Positions 1 to 5,198 of a stretch of 5,309 nt of DNA are shown in pieces. The notes beneath the pieces were generated by a model. That model was given only the letters and a program-made list of their open reading frames with translations. It was not told the origin of the DNA and searched no databases. The translations under genes were made by a program, and so were the position numbers. Numbering within the stretch: the first letter of the stretch is position 1; each line of letters starts with the position of its first letter. This DNA comes from Candidatus Poribacteria bacterium (GTDB lineage Bacteria; Poribacteria; WGA-4E; WGA-3G), in NCBI GenBank assembly GCA_009845505.1, contig VXZL01000149.1, positions 1-5,309 of the forward strand. The letters are read 5' to 3'.

Positions 1-1364
1 CATTATATGCCGGGACCAACATGGCACTCTCCTACATGTTTCAACATCTCACGAAATATGTAGACCTCCACTTTGCCGGCAACCAAAACCGAAAATTAGC
101 CGATAACGTCTATGAAGTTGATATCAGCATAGATGACTTCGGCAGGCTCAGCCGAAGAATCAACGAAACCTATTTCGGCATTCTGACCCTACATCGCGAC
201 CACGAGACGTGGCTGCTGCCGCTTTACCAGCATAAAGAACTCCCACCGATGCTGGTGCAGTGCCACGCGCCGCGCGGACACGGTGGAAACGCTATCAACT
301 CAATGCTGCGGCATTACGCTGCAATGCGAGATTTTGACGCTTTCACCGCCCCGTCTGATTATGTCCGAGAGTTCTATTCAGATTACGTCTGGGATACCAG
401 TTTCTTCAAAACCCTACCCAACGGCGTAGATTCGGCGTTGTTCTGTCCAATGGATAAGCAAGAAGCGAAAAAAGAACTCGCGGAATATGTCGGAGATGAC
501 CGAATTATGACGACACCGACGGTCGGTTATCTCTCACGGGTACAGTCTGAAAAAGGTGCCTCTGTCTATTTGAAACTCGCTGAATTGAATCCACATCTGT
601 TGTTTTTAATTGCTGGACCCAGCCTTGGTAGGTATGGTTTAAGAGAGTTGCCTAACAATCTCGTCTATGCAGGCTTCCATCCACGCGAGAAGTTACCAAT
701 GGTCTACAACGCCTTTGATGTCTACTGCTTTCTTTCAATGTCAGGTGAGGAGACGTTTGGTTTGACAGTCCTTGAAGCGATGGCGTGCGGTGTTCCACCG
801 ATCGTTCCCAATTTTGATGGCGTGCCTTCGGTCGTTGGGGATGCAGGCTTAATTGCGGATGCTGAGAATTTTGATCAAGATATAGGAACACTGGTGAGTT
901 ATCCATGCCCGATAGATTTTTCGGAGAAAATTAACCTATTATTGAACGACGGTCAAATGCGTGAAAACCTTTCCCAAAAAGCGAGAGAACGGGCACTCTC
1001 CTTCACATGGGATAAAACCGCACAGCGGATTGTCCAATTCTTTGAAGAACTCCGTCAAAAAAGGCAGCTTGCCAGTCCAAACGGACTCCTGAGTGTTTTT
1101 TCCGCTCAAACCGAAACATCGAATTCAGAACAACAGCACCTTAGATACAAATCGATTCTATTGGGAATGAACAAACGTTATGAACGCTCTCTGATGGGCG
1201 ACCCTCTCTATTCTCAGCGTGTTGAAGAAGGACTTTTGATAACTTTTTTGAAAAACCACACTGTCAGAGAAGCAGAGGCACTCCTCACCGGATTCATCGA
1301 AGATGAGGCGGAAGCGAAGGCGATCCTTAAAAGAATTCAGGGCTTAATTCACGCAACTGCCTAA
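1..1364 (+). CDS. GT-B fold glycosyltransferase, family 4-like (5' partial)
   Basis: Likely transfers a sugar from a nucleotide-sugar donor in the cytoplasm; acceptor unknown. The first ATG is at 21, but the frame stays open to the left edge (LYAGTN precedes that Met) and a GT-B N-domain should begin earlier, so I treat the gene as 5'-truncated. Numbering from the Met at 21, the C-domain begins near 'TLPNGVD' (131-137). Donor-site residues are intact: R173 and K178 in 'GYLSRVQSEKG', and the E-x7-E pair E244/E252 in 'EETFGLTVLEAMACG'. 'HAPRGHGG' (82-89) may line the acceptor cleft. An extra tail of about 95 residues follows the GT domain and carries HT-x2-E-A-E-x-L-x3-F (413-425), a motif also found in the tail of the next gene. 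An upstream RRE-like domain, as in the next gene, could lie outside the window. Family is fairly sure; the role in peptide modification is inferred from neighbours. Confidence 0.85.
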   Translation, partial: LYAGTNMALSYMFQHLTKYVDLHFAGNQNRKLADNVYEVDISIDDFGRLSRRINETYFGILTLHRDHETWLLPLYQHKELPPMLVQCHAPRGHGGNAINSMLRHYAAMRDFDAFTAPSDYVREFYSDYVWDTSFFKTLPNGVDSALFCPMDKQEAKKELAEYVGDDRIMTTPTVGYLSRVQSEKGASVYLKLAELNPHLLFLIAGPSLGRYGLRELPNNLVYAGFHPREKLPMVYNAFDVYCFLSMSGEETFGLTVLEAMACGVPPIVPNFDGVPSVVGDAGLIADAENFDQDIGTLVSYPCPIDFSEKINLLLNDGQMRENLSQKARERALSFTWDKTAQRIVQFFEELRQKRQLASPNGLLSVFSAQTETSNSEQQHLRYKSILLGMNKRYERSLMGDPLYSQRVEEGLLITFLKNHTVREAEALLTGFIEDEAEAKAILKRIQGLIHATA

Positions 1365-1377
1365 AAATTTTTGTAGC

Positions 1378-1394
1378 GCAAACTGTCAGTTTGC
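1378..1394. repeat. Short perfect palindrome between the two glycosyltransferase genes
   Basis: Arms gcaaactg (1378-1385) and cagtttgc (1387-1394) are perfectly complementary around one central base, lying 13 nt after the first gene's stop. As RNA it would fold as 7 bp with a 3-nt loop, with no T-run behind it. The core 'gtagcgcaaact' resembles dispersed intergenic repeats I recall from Poribacteria-like genomes; that is memory, not evidence from this window. The rest of the 112-nt gap shows only an AT-rich stretch and the next gene's ribosome binding site. Confidence 0.45.
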
Positions 1395-1461
1395 AGGTAT
1401 CCAGATAGCGAAAATCAATCTGTTTCTCGTTTTATCCAAGGATACACCAAACTGAGAAAAA

Positions 1462-1469
1462 AGAGGAAA
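1462..1469 (+). promoter_or_regulatory. Ribosome binding site for the RRE-glycosyltransferase gene
   Basis: AGAGGAAA lies 7 nt before the ATG at 1477. It is a moderate purine-rich Shine-Dalgarno and supports that ATG as the start. Confidence 0.6.
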
Positions 1470-1476
1470 CAAAACC

Positions 1477-3132
1477 ATGACAGCTAACACCCTTTATCAC
1501 CTAAAACAGCACCACAAATTTGAACAAGGCGGTCACAAATACGTCGCAGACCTTGAAACTAACGACATCATTCAGGTGAATGATGTGGAATGGGACGTTT
1601 TGGATCGCTATGCGACTCAGACGCAATACCAAATTGTTGAAGAGCTCAAGGAAAAATATAAAGTTGCCTCTATTTTTCAAGCAATTGAGCGTTTGGAACA
1701 ACTTGGGCAGCGAGGCTCCCTCCTAAGCTCAATAGATGGCGCGGTGAGACAAACTGTCAACAGTTGGAAACAGAAAAATAGAAAACCAAAGTTATTGGTC
1801 CCCTTTCACTTCACAAAAGAGAAAACATCGCTGGACTACACAACAAATCTAAATCGCTATCAACTTTTGACGCATTTAACCCAGTTTGCTGACTTAGAAA
1901 CGCTTACCTTTTCCGAAGCAGGAAAGACAGACCTAAAACCGGAGGAATTTCAAGGTTTTGGAGACATCAACGTTCGGAATATAGAGGTTGACGAAAGCAG
2001 TGCCTTCGGTCCACCGTGGTATGCCATGGACGGATACGATGGCATTTTACTCCTCTCCCAATTCTTGACAGATGATCTATTGTACTATAGGATTCCCGAT
2101 GTGCCGATTGTACACTGCATAGATGATGTCCAGAAATCGCAAGATTCAACACTTGAAACACTCCTAAACATTTGCGCTTTCCAAAACCCAGAGGATACAT
2201 TAGTCGTCAAAGCCTCGTGGGTAAAGGAATGGCTCCAGGAACAAGGTGTTGCTGAAAAAAGCGTTCGCGTTATCCCGAATGGTGTCAACGTTGGTGAACC
2301 GGTAGGTAAGGGGTTAGCAAAACAACACACCGCTGCACTCTTTGAAAAACCAATATTCGCACAACACCCCGTCGTAGGGCTGATTTCAGGATTTGAACCC
2401 AACTATGGGGCGAAGCTAATTTCTGCGTTTGCTCATGCTAATCCGCATCTTGCAGTTTTTATCTACGACCCGTTCTTGGCAGCACATTGGACACATCCAC
2501 CAGACAATGTTGTCATCTTCAGTGTAGACGATGACGAGATGCATTCCATTTTACCCATCTTCTTTCAAGCACTCGATCTCGTCTGTTTTCCAGCGATTCC
2601 GGGAACACCACTGTCATTGGTTTTAGAGGCGATGGCGTACGGTACCCCGTGTGTGGCTATGACGAAATATAGATTGCCGCCGGAGGTCGAGGGCACCGGT
2701 GAGACTGTGAAATTTGGGGAGCGTGGTTTTAGTAATCTCCATGTCCGGATGTCTGAGTTGTCGAACGTAGTAAATCAGTGGCTGAAGCCTTCTGCTATGC
2801 GCGCCGAATGTGAGAATGTGGCAAAGAATTTGGCTCAAAAGTTCACTTGGGAAAAATCGGCACAAGAAATCGTCCAGTTATTTGAAGAGAGTTATCAGCA
2901 AAAAATGATTGTTCCCAGACAAGAAGAAACTTTGCTTCCATCAGTCTTCTGCCGGCGGTATGATCCGGGGACTGGAACCACCGCGTCTGGTGTGTATCGA
3001 CTGGGAACCAATGGATATGAACACCTTGAAACGGCTTTAGTAGAAATGTTGTCCGAACAGCATACCCCTACCGAAGTTGAATTCGTTTTCAAGCATTTCC
3101 AAGGGAAAGGCTCGACTCCCGTGGCGAAGTAA
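1477..3132 (+). CDS. RRE/PqqD-like domain fused to a degenerate GT4-like glycosyltransferase
   Basis: Residues 12-84 look like a PqqD-type peptide-binding winged helix: a beta-hairpin region ('KYVADLETNDIIQVND'), then helices 'VEWDVLDRY', 'QIVEELKEKY' and 'IFQAIERLEQLG' ending in 'GSLLS'. The same pattern precedes radical SAM maturases of the SCIFF type and binds precursor leaders. Residues 105 to about 475 form a GT-B body with 'VIPNGVN' (265-271). Compared with the upstream gene, donor residues are lost: Arg to G305 and Lys to Y310 in 'GLISGFEPNYG', and the first Glu of E-x7-E to G376 (E384 remains). It may therefore be a substrate-presenting pseudo-enzyme or use an unusual donor mode. The tail (about 480-551) carries HT-x2-E-V-E-x-V-x3-F (529-541), shared with the upstream protein. 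The ATG at 1477 has a ribosome binding site. Likely co-transcribed with the peptide gene 89 nt downstream. Domain calls come from sequence patterns only. Confidence 0.8.
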   Translation: MTANTLYHLKQHHKFEQGGHKYVADLETNDIIQVNDVEWDVLDRYATQTQYQIVEELKEKYKVASIFQAIERLEQLGQRGSLLSSIDGAVRQTVNSWKQKNRKPKLLVPFHFTKEKTSLDYTTNLNRYQLLTHLTQFADLETLTFSEAGKTDLKPEEFQGFGDINVRNIEVDESSAFGPPWYAMDGYDGILLLSQFLTDDLLYYRIPDVPIVHCIDDVQKSQDSTLETLLNICAFQNPEDTLVVKASWVKEWLQEQGVAEKSVRVIPNGVNVGEPVGKGLAKQHTAALFEKPIFAQHPVVGLISGFEPNYGAKLISAFAHANPHLAVFIYDPFLAAHWTHPPDNVVIFSVDDDEMHSILPIFFQALDLVCFPAIPGTPLSLVLEAMAYGTPCVAMTKYRLPPEVEGTGETVKFGERGFSNLHVRMSELSNVVNQWLKPSAMRAECENVAKNLAQKFTWEKSAQEIVQLFEESYQQKMIVPRQEETLLPSVFCRRYDPGTGTTASGVYRLGTNGYEHLETALVEMLSEQHTPTEVEFVFKHFQGKGSTPVAK

Positions 3133-3210
3133 TTCGCCTTGGAAATGGTTTTCCTAACGCACTTGGGTTGGGAACTCAATCTCGCCGGAATAGAGCACCG
3201 GCAGAAAGGA
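3085..3210 (+). promoter_or_regulatory. Highly conserved 126-bp block upstream of peptide 1
   Basis: It spans the last 15 codons of the RRE-glycosyltransferase gene, its stop, and the untranslated region up to the ribosome binding site. It differs from 4737-4862 at only three positions (3123, 3182, 3191). It contains an 11-bp inverted repeat around the stop codon and a 5-bp GC stem (gccgg 3184-3188 / ccggc 3198-3202) directly before the ribosome binding site. Two of the three differences leave these stems intact: 3182 lies just outside the GC stem and 3191 in its loop. A cis-acting RNA leader, a processing site, or a recombination tract are all possible. I see no convincing -10 box in it. Confidence 0.5.
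3094..3147 (+). repeat. 11-bp inverted repeat enclosing the stop codon of the RRE-glycosyltransferase
   Basis: catttccaagg (3094-3104) pairs perfectly with ccttggaaatg (3137-3147). Inside, cgaa (3125-3128) and ttcg (3133-3136) close a GTAA tetraloop of GNRA type that contains the TAA stop (3130-3132). No T-run follows, so it is not a classical intrinsic terminator. It could be an attenuator or an mRNA processing/stability structure between enzyme and peptide genes. Confidence 0.6.
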
Positions 3211-3211
3211 G
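3205..3211 (+). promoter_or_regulatory. Ribosome binding site that sets the start of peptide 1
   Basis: AAAGGAG sits 10 nt before the ATG at 3222. The frame is open further upstream to a TTG at 3168, but the Shine-Dalgarno position and the equivalent start in the paralogue (4873) both favour 3222. Confidence 0.7.
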
Positions 3212-3221
3212 AAAAACCGAG

Positions 3222-3458
3222 ATGAAAAAGAACCTTCGCGGGAAAATCCGCGAATTTGTCAAGTCTGAAGAAGGTAAGGTCGGGATAAAGTCCCCACTAA
3301 CCCTCGGTGTGGCAACCGGTGGAATCTTGTTGGCACAAGCTATTGTCGGAACTCCACATGCTGCAGCAGATTCTTGCTGGACTAAAGCCGACTGTCCTAG
3401 AGCTGATCATGAGTGTCATAATGCTAATCCACCTTGGTGGCAAGGTACTTGCCGCTAA
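3222..3458 (+). CDS. Cys-rich leader/core peptide 1 (candidate RiPP-like precursor)
   Basis: A 78-residue peptide. Leader residues 1-49 have a basic/charged start ('LRGKIREFVKSEEGKVG', 5-21) and a small, hydrophobic stretch ('LTLGVATGGILLAQAIVG', 26-43), ending 'TPHAAA' (44-49), a good signal-peptidase-like AxA site. The 29-residue core has Cys at 52, 58, 65 and 77 (C-x5-C-x6-C-x11-C), plus 'PPWW' (70-73) and a final 'GTCR'. The leader is about 71% identical to that of the 71-residue peptide at 4873-5088, while the cores share mainly the first three Cys positions and GTC. It lies 89 nt after an RRE-like glycosyltransferase, so the leader is a plausible RRE ligand and the core (Ser51, Thr54, Thr76 or Cys) a possible sugar acceptor. 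Alternative: a plain secreted disulfide peptide unrelated to the enzymes. The gene is very likely real; product chemistry is inference. Confidence 0.8.
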   Translation: MKKNLRGKIREFVKSEEGKVGIKSPLTLGVATGGILLAQAIVGTPHAAADSCWTKADCPRADHECHNANPPWWQGTCR

Positions 3459-3472
3459 TAGCCTAATGCTCA

Positions 3473-3508
3473 GATGAGATTTCTTCAGTTTGAAGAGGAA
3501 ATCTCATC
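3473..3508 (+). terminator. Strong stem-loop after peptide 1 (possible transcript end)
   Basis: gatgagatttc (3473-3483) and gaaatctcatc (3498-3508) form a perfect 11-bp stem, with a smaller ttc/gaa pairing inside. It begins 14 nt after the peptide stop. There is no T-run behind it, so it may protect the 3' end of a short abundant mRNA rather than terminate by itself. Confidence 0.5.
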
Positions 3509-3574
3509 GGTTCTCAAGTCATGACTAATGTCAATGTAGATTGTGGATAAAACGTCCCAATCTTGTGACGATCC

Positions 3575-3603
3575 AGCGTGTGCTTGTTTTACTACCACAC
3601 GCT
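3575..3603 (+). repeat. 8-bp inverted repeat upstream of the propeller gene
   Basis: agcgtgtg (3575-3582) and cacacgct (3596-3603) are perfectly complementary with a 13-nt spacer. It lies 48 nt before the start of the propeller gene and could be an operator or a hairpin. No T-run follows. Confidence 0.4.
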
Positions 3604-3616
3604 ATCGCATGCTGTG

Positions 3617-3622
3617 TATTAT
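3617..3622 (+). promoter_or_regulatory. Possible -10 element for the propeller gene
   Basis: TATTAT matches the TATAAT consensus at five of six positions and lies 28 nt before the start codon. No good -35 is present at 16-18 nt, so this is weak. Confidence 0.22.
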
Positions 3623-3637
3623 GCCCTTTGAGTAATT

Positions 3638-3642
3638 GGAGG
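3638..3642 (+). promoter_or_regulatory. Ribosome binding site deciding the propeller gene start
   Basis: GGAGG lies 8 nt before the ATG at 3651. An in-frame TTG at 3636 overlaps this Shine-Dalgarno and would spoil the signal peptide, so 3651 is preferred. Confidence 0.75.
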
Positions 3643-3650
3643 AATATCCT

Positions 3651-4658
3651 ATGAGGCTTATATCCAGTTTTCGCATGCTCGCGTTAGTGTTGCTGTGTGT
3701 GAACGTTTCTCCAGTTTTCGCCAAAACACCGACGACCGCTAAAATCCTATTCACCTCCGCTCGTGATGGTAATCGTGAAGTCTATATCATGAACCCAGAT
3801 GGCTCTGAACAAGTAAGACTTACACACCATCCCGCAAACGATCTGAACGCCGTTTGGTCTCCAACAGGTGAGCAGATTCTCTTCACCTCCGATCGCGACG
3901 GTAATCGAGACCTGTATCTGATGAACCCTGATGGAACCAATATACGACGCGTCTTTAAGAAAGAACTGAAGCACCCCAACACTCGTCGGGATGGTCCGAC
4001 ATGGTCGCCGGATGGTGAACAGATCGCTTACATGTACACCAACTGGGATAAGAAGATAGATGTCATCCGCATTGCGAACTTAGGAGAACAAGAAGAGGAT
4101 TTCTTAGCAAACGGTTTGGATCCAGCGTGGTCGCCCGACGGTGCGGAAATAGCTTATGCTCCCCTTGAAGATGGCCGAATGACCTTCATCAACGTTCGCA
4201 CAGGTTCGCAAAAACGGATTCTACCGAGAAAAGAATTAGGGGGTCAACTGATGCCATCTTGGTCGGCGTCCGGTGACAAACTTACATTTGCTTGGAATAA
4301 CAACCCATTGCCTCCAGATTTCAAGCCGGGAGATAAGCTGCCAGCAGGATGGGCTGATAAACGAACAATCTACATCATCAATCGCGACGGTACCGGTCTT
4401 CAACAACTTGTTGATGAGGCGGGTCCCATGGCACAGTATCCCGAATTATCACCGAATGGCAAACAAGTCCTTTATACACAGGAAGTTAAGGAACGGGATC
4501 AGATCTTCAAAGTTGATGTGAGCAGTGGGGTTTGGACACAATTAACGCATATTTCATGGAATTCCGGCGGGGACTGGTTTGATCCTTCGTATGCGTTGTC
4601 AGTTTCACCGCAACCGCAACTCCTAACCACAACATGGGCAAAAGTCAAAAAGAAATAG
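3651..4658 (+). CDS. Secreted TolB/WD40-like beta-propeller protein
   Basis: A 335-residue protein with a Sec signal peptide: Arg near the start, hydrophobic core 'MLALVLLCVNV' (9-19), cleavage predicted after 'PVFA' (21-24). The mature part is a run of TolB-type (PD40) propeller repeats: 'WSPTGEQI' at 69, 'WSPDGEQIAY' at 118, 'WSPDGAEIAY' at 160, 'WSASGDKLTF' at 204 and 'LSPNGKQVLY' at 266. 'MNPDG' turns occur at 47-51 and 91-95. That gives about six blades. The tail 'SPQPQLLTTTW' (319-329) resembles propeller proteins I recall from Poribacteria. Such proteins act outside the cytoplasmic membrane as binding scaffolds; I see no catalytic motif. It is shorter than E. coli TolB and lacks that protein's N-terminal domain, so tolB is not assigned. 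It sits between the two peptide genes; a role in export or binding of the peptides is only a guess. Confidence 0.85.
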   Translation: MRLISSFRMLALVLLCVNVSPVFAKTPTTAKILFTSARDGNREVYIMNPDGSEQVRLTHHPANDLNAVWSPTGEQILFTSDRDGNRDLYLMNPDGTNIRRVFKKELKHPNTRRDGPTWSPDGEQIAYMYTNWDKKIDVIRIANLGEQEEDFLANGLDPAWSPDGAEIAYAPLEDGRMTFINVRTGSQKRILPRKELGGQLMPSWSASGDKLTFAWNNNPLPPDFKPGDKLPAGWADKRTIYIINRDGTGLQQLVDEAGPMAQYPELSPNGKQVLYTQEVKERDQIFKVDVSSGVWTQLTHISWNSGGDWFDPSYALSVSPQPQLLTTTWAKVKKK

Positions 4659-4670
4659 CGTCTTAAGTCT

Positions 4671-4784
4671 AAACATCTTGAGAACACTTTGGTAGAAATA
4701 TTGTCCAAATACCATACCCCTACCGAAGTTGAATATGTTTTCAAGCATTTCCAAGGGAAAGGCTCGACTCCCGTAGCGAAGTAA
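4671..4784 (+). pseudogene. Remnant of the RRE-glycosyltransferase C-terminus
   Basis: Translating 4671-4784 gives 37 residues matching the last 37 of the 551-residue RRE-glycosyltransferase: 'KHLENTLVEILSKYHTPTEV', then a tail ending in 'KGSTPVAK' and TAA. The HT-x2-E-V-E-x-V-x3-F motif is kept. There is no start codon, and the rest of the enzyme is absent. The remnant is in frame with the propeller gene: its TAG (4656-4658) is followed by 41 open codons to the TAA at 4782-4784, so stop readthrough would append this tail to the propeller. It is best explained as carry-over from duplication of the peptide module, or what is left of a second full enzyme copy. Confidence 0.75.
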
Positions 4785-4862
4785 TTCGCCTTGGAAATGG
4801 TTTTCCTAACGCACTTGGGTTGGGAACTCAATCCCGCCGGAACAGAGCACCGGCAGAAAGGA
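4737..4862 (+). promoter_or_regulatory. Highly conserved 126-bp block upstream of peptide 2
   Basis: Differs from 3085-3210 at three of 126 positions (4775, 4834, 4843), although the enzyme tail it once encoded is now a remnant. It keeps the 11-bp inverted repeat catttccaagg (4746-4756) / ccttggaaatg (4789-4799) and the stem gccgg (4836-4840) / ccggc (4850-4854). Retention without an intact enzyme gene favours a role in expressing the peptide gene, or recent gene conversion. Confidence 0.5.
4857..4862 (+). promoter_or_regulatory. Ribosome binding site of peptide 2
   Basis: AAAGGA lies 10 nt before the ATG at 4873, the same spacing as in the paralogous gene. Confidence 0.65.
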
Positions 4863-4872
4863 AAAGAACCAG

Positions 4873-5088
4873 ATGAAAACAAATCTCCGCGGTAAAATCC
4901 GCGAATTCGTCCAATCTGAGGAAGGCAAAGTGGGAGTCAAATCCCCATTGACGCTTGGTATAGCTACCGGCAGCGTTTTGCTTGCACAAGCAACTGTCGG
5001 GACTCCCCAAGCTGCAGCATGGGAATGTGACTTTAATTGGCAGTGCGACGACCCACCTCATATATGCAGTGTAGGGACTTGCCTGTAG
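4873..5088 (+). CDS. Cys-rich leader/core peptide 2 (candidate RiPP-like precursor)
   Basis: A 71-residue paralogue of the peptide at 3222-3458. The leader (1-49) keeps 'LRGKIREFV', 'SEEGKVG', 'KSPLTLG', 'LLAQA' and 'VGTP-x-AAA'; most DNA differences from peptide 1 are synonymous or conservative, a sign of selection on the leader protein. The 22-residue core is acidic and aromatic, with Cys at 52, 58, 65 and 70 (C-x5-C-x6-C-x4-C), starting 'WECDFNWQC' and ending 'GTCL'. The first three Cys align exactly with peptide 1; the last loop is seven residues shorter. Ser66 and Thr69 are the only hydroxyl residues in the core. There is no intact modifying enzyme next to it, so it would depend in trans on the enzymes upstream. 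Export after the AAA site is plausible. Function is unproven. Confidence 0.8.
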   Translation: MKTNLRGKIREFVQSEEGKVGVKSPLTLGIATGSVLLAQATVGTPQAAAWECDFNWQCDDPPHICSVGTCL

Positions 5089-5170
5089 TATTAAGCATTT
5101 TGACATGAATGCCGCGTAAGTCGCTTGGATAGATTTACGTATTGAATTGAGGTATTCTCAACAATGGCTA

Positions 5171-5198
5171 AGAGTGGAGTAACTTTTTACTCCACTCT
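5171..5198 (+). terminator. 12-bp perfect hairpin after peptide 2
   Basis: agagtggagtaa (5171-5182) and ttactccactct (5187-5198) pair perfectly around a cttt loop, 82 nt after the stop. No T-run follows. It may end or protect the peptide transcript, like the unrelated 11-bp stem after peptide 1. Its right arm overlaps the -35 candidate of the next promoter. Confidence 0.5.

Larger units (their letters stand above)
3022..3368 (+). repeat. Duplicated module, copy 1 (GT2 tail, untranslated block, peptide leader)
   Basis: This stretch matches 4674-5019 collinearly, with an offset of 1652 that becomes 1651 after one single-base indel just before the peptide start codon. By hand count the identity is uneven: about 83% over 3022-3093, 97.6% over 3085-3210 (3 differences in 126), and about 76% over the 147-nt leader coding part. 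Similarity stops at the leader/core boundary, after the AAA codons. Confidence 0.9.
4674..5019 (+). repeat. Duplicated module, copy 2
   Basis: Collinear copy of 3022-3368, containing the enzyme-tail remnant, the conserved untranslated block and the leader part of peptide 2. It ends at the leader/core boundary, so the core DNA is not part of the recognisable duplication. Confidence 0.9.

Noticed and set aside
2895..3179. Minus-strand open frame that recurs with similar protein sequence at 4499-4882
   Set aside because: The similarity is a by-product of the DNA duplication. The frame runs antisense through the enzyme tail and the conserved block, has no matching ribosome binding site, and shows no recognisable domain.
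3168..3221. Upstream TTG start that would add 18 residues to peptide 1
   Set aside because: It has no properly placed Shine-Dalgarno, and the paralogue's equivalent start is the ATG at 4873 with the same spacing to AAAGGA. The ATG at 3222 fits much better.
3651..4658. Naming the propeller gene tolB
   Set aside because: It has the repeats but not the TolB N-terminal domain, and there are no tol/pal neighbours.
3022..5019. Insertion sequence or CRISPR-like array as the cause of the two repeats
   Set aside because: No transposase, terminal inverted repeats, target duplications or regular short spacers are seen; there are just two collinear copies of a gene-containing module.
5100..5105. Perfect TTGACA -35 box after peptide 2
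   Set aside because: No -10-like hexamer lies 15-19 nt downstream; the nearest, TAGATT at 5130, is 24 nt away.
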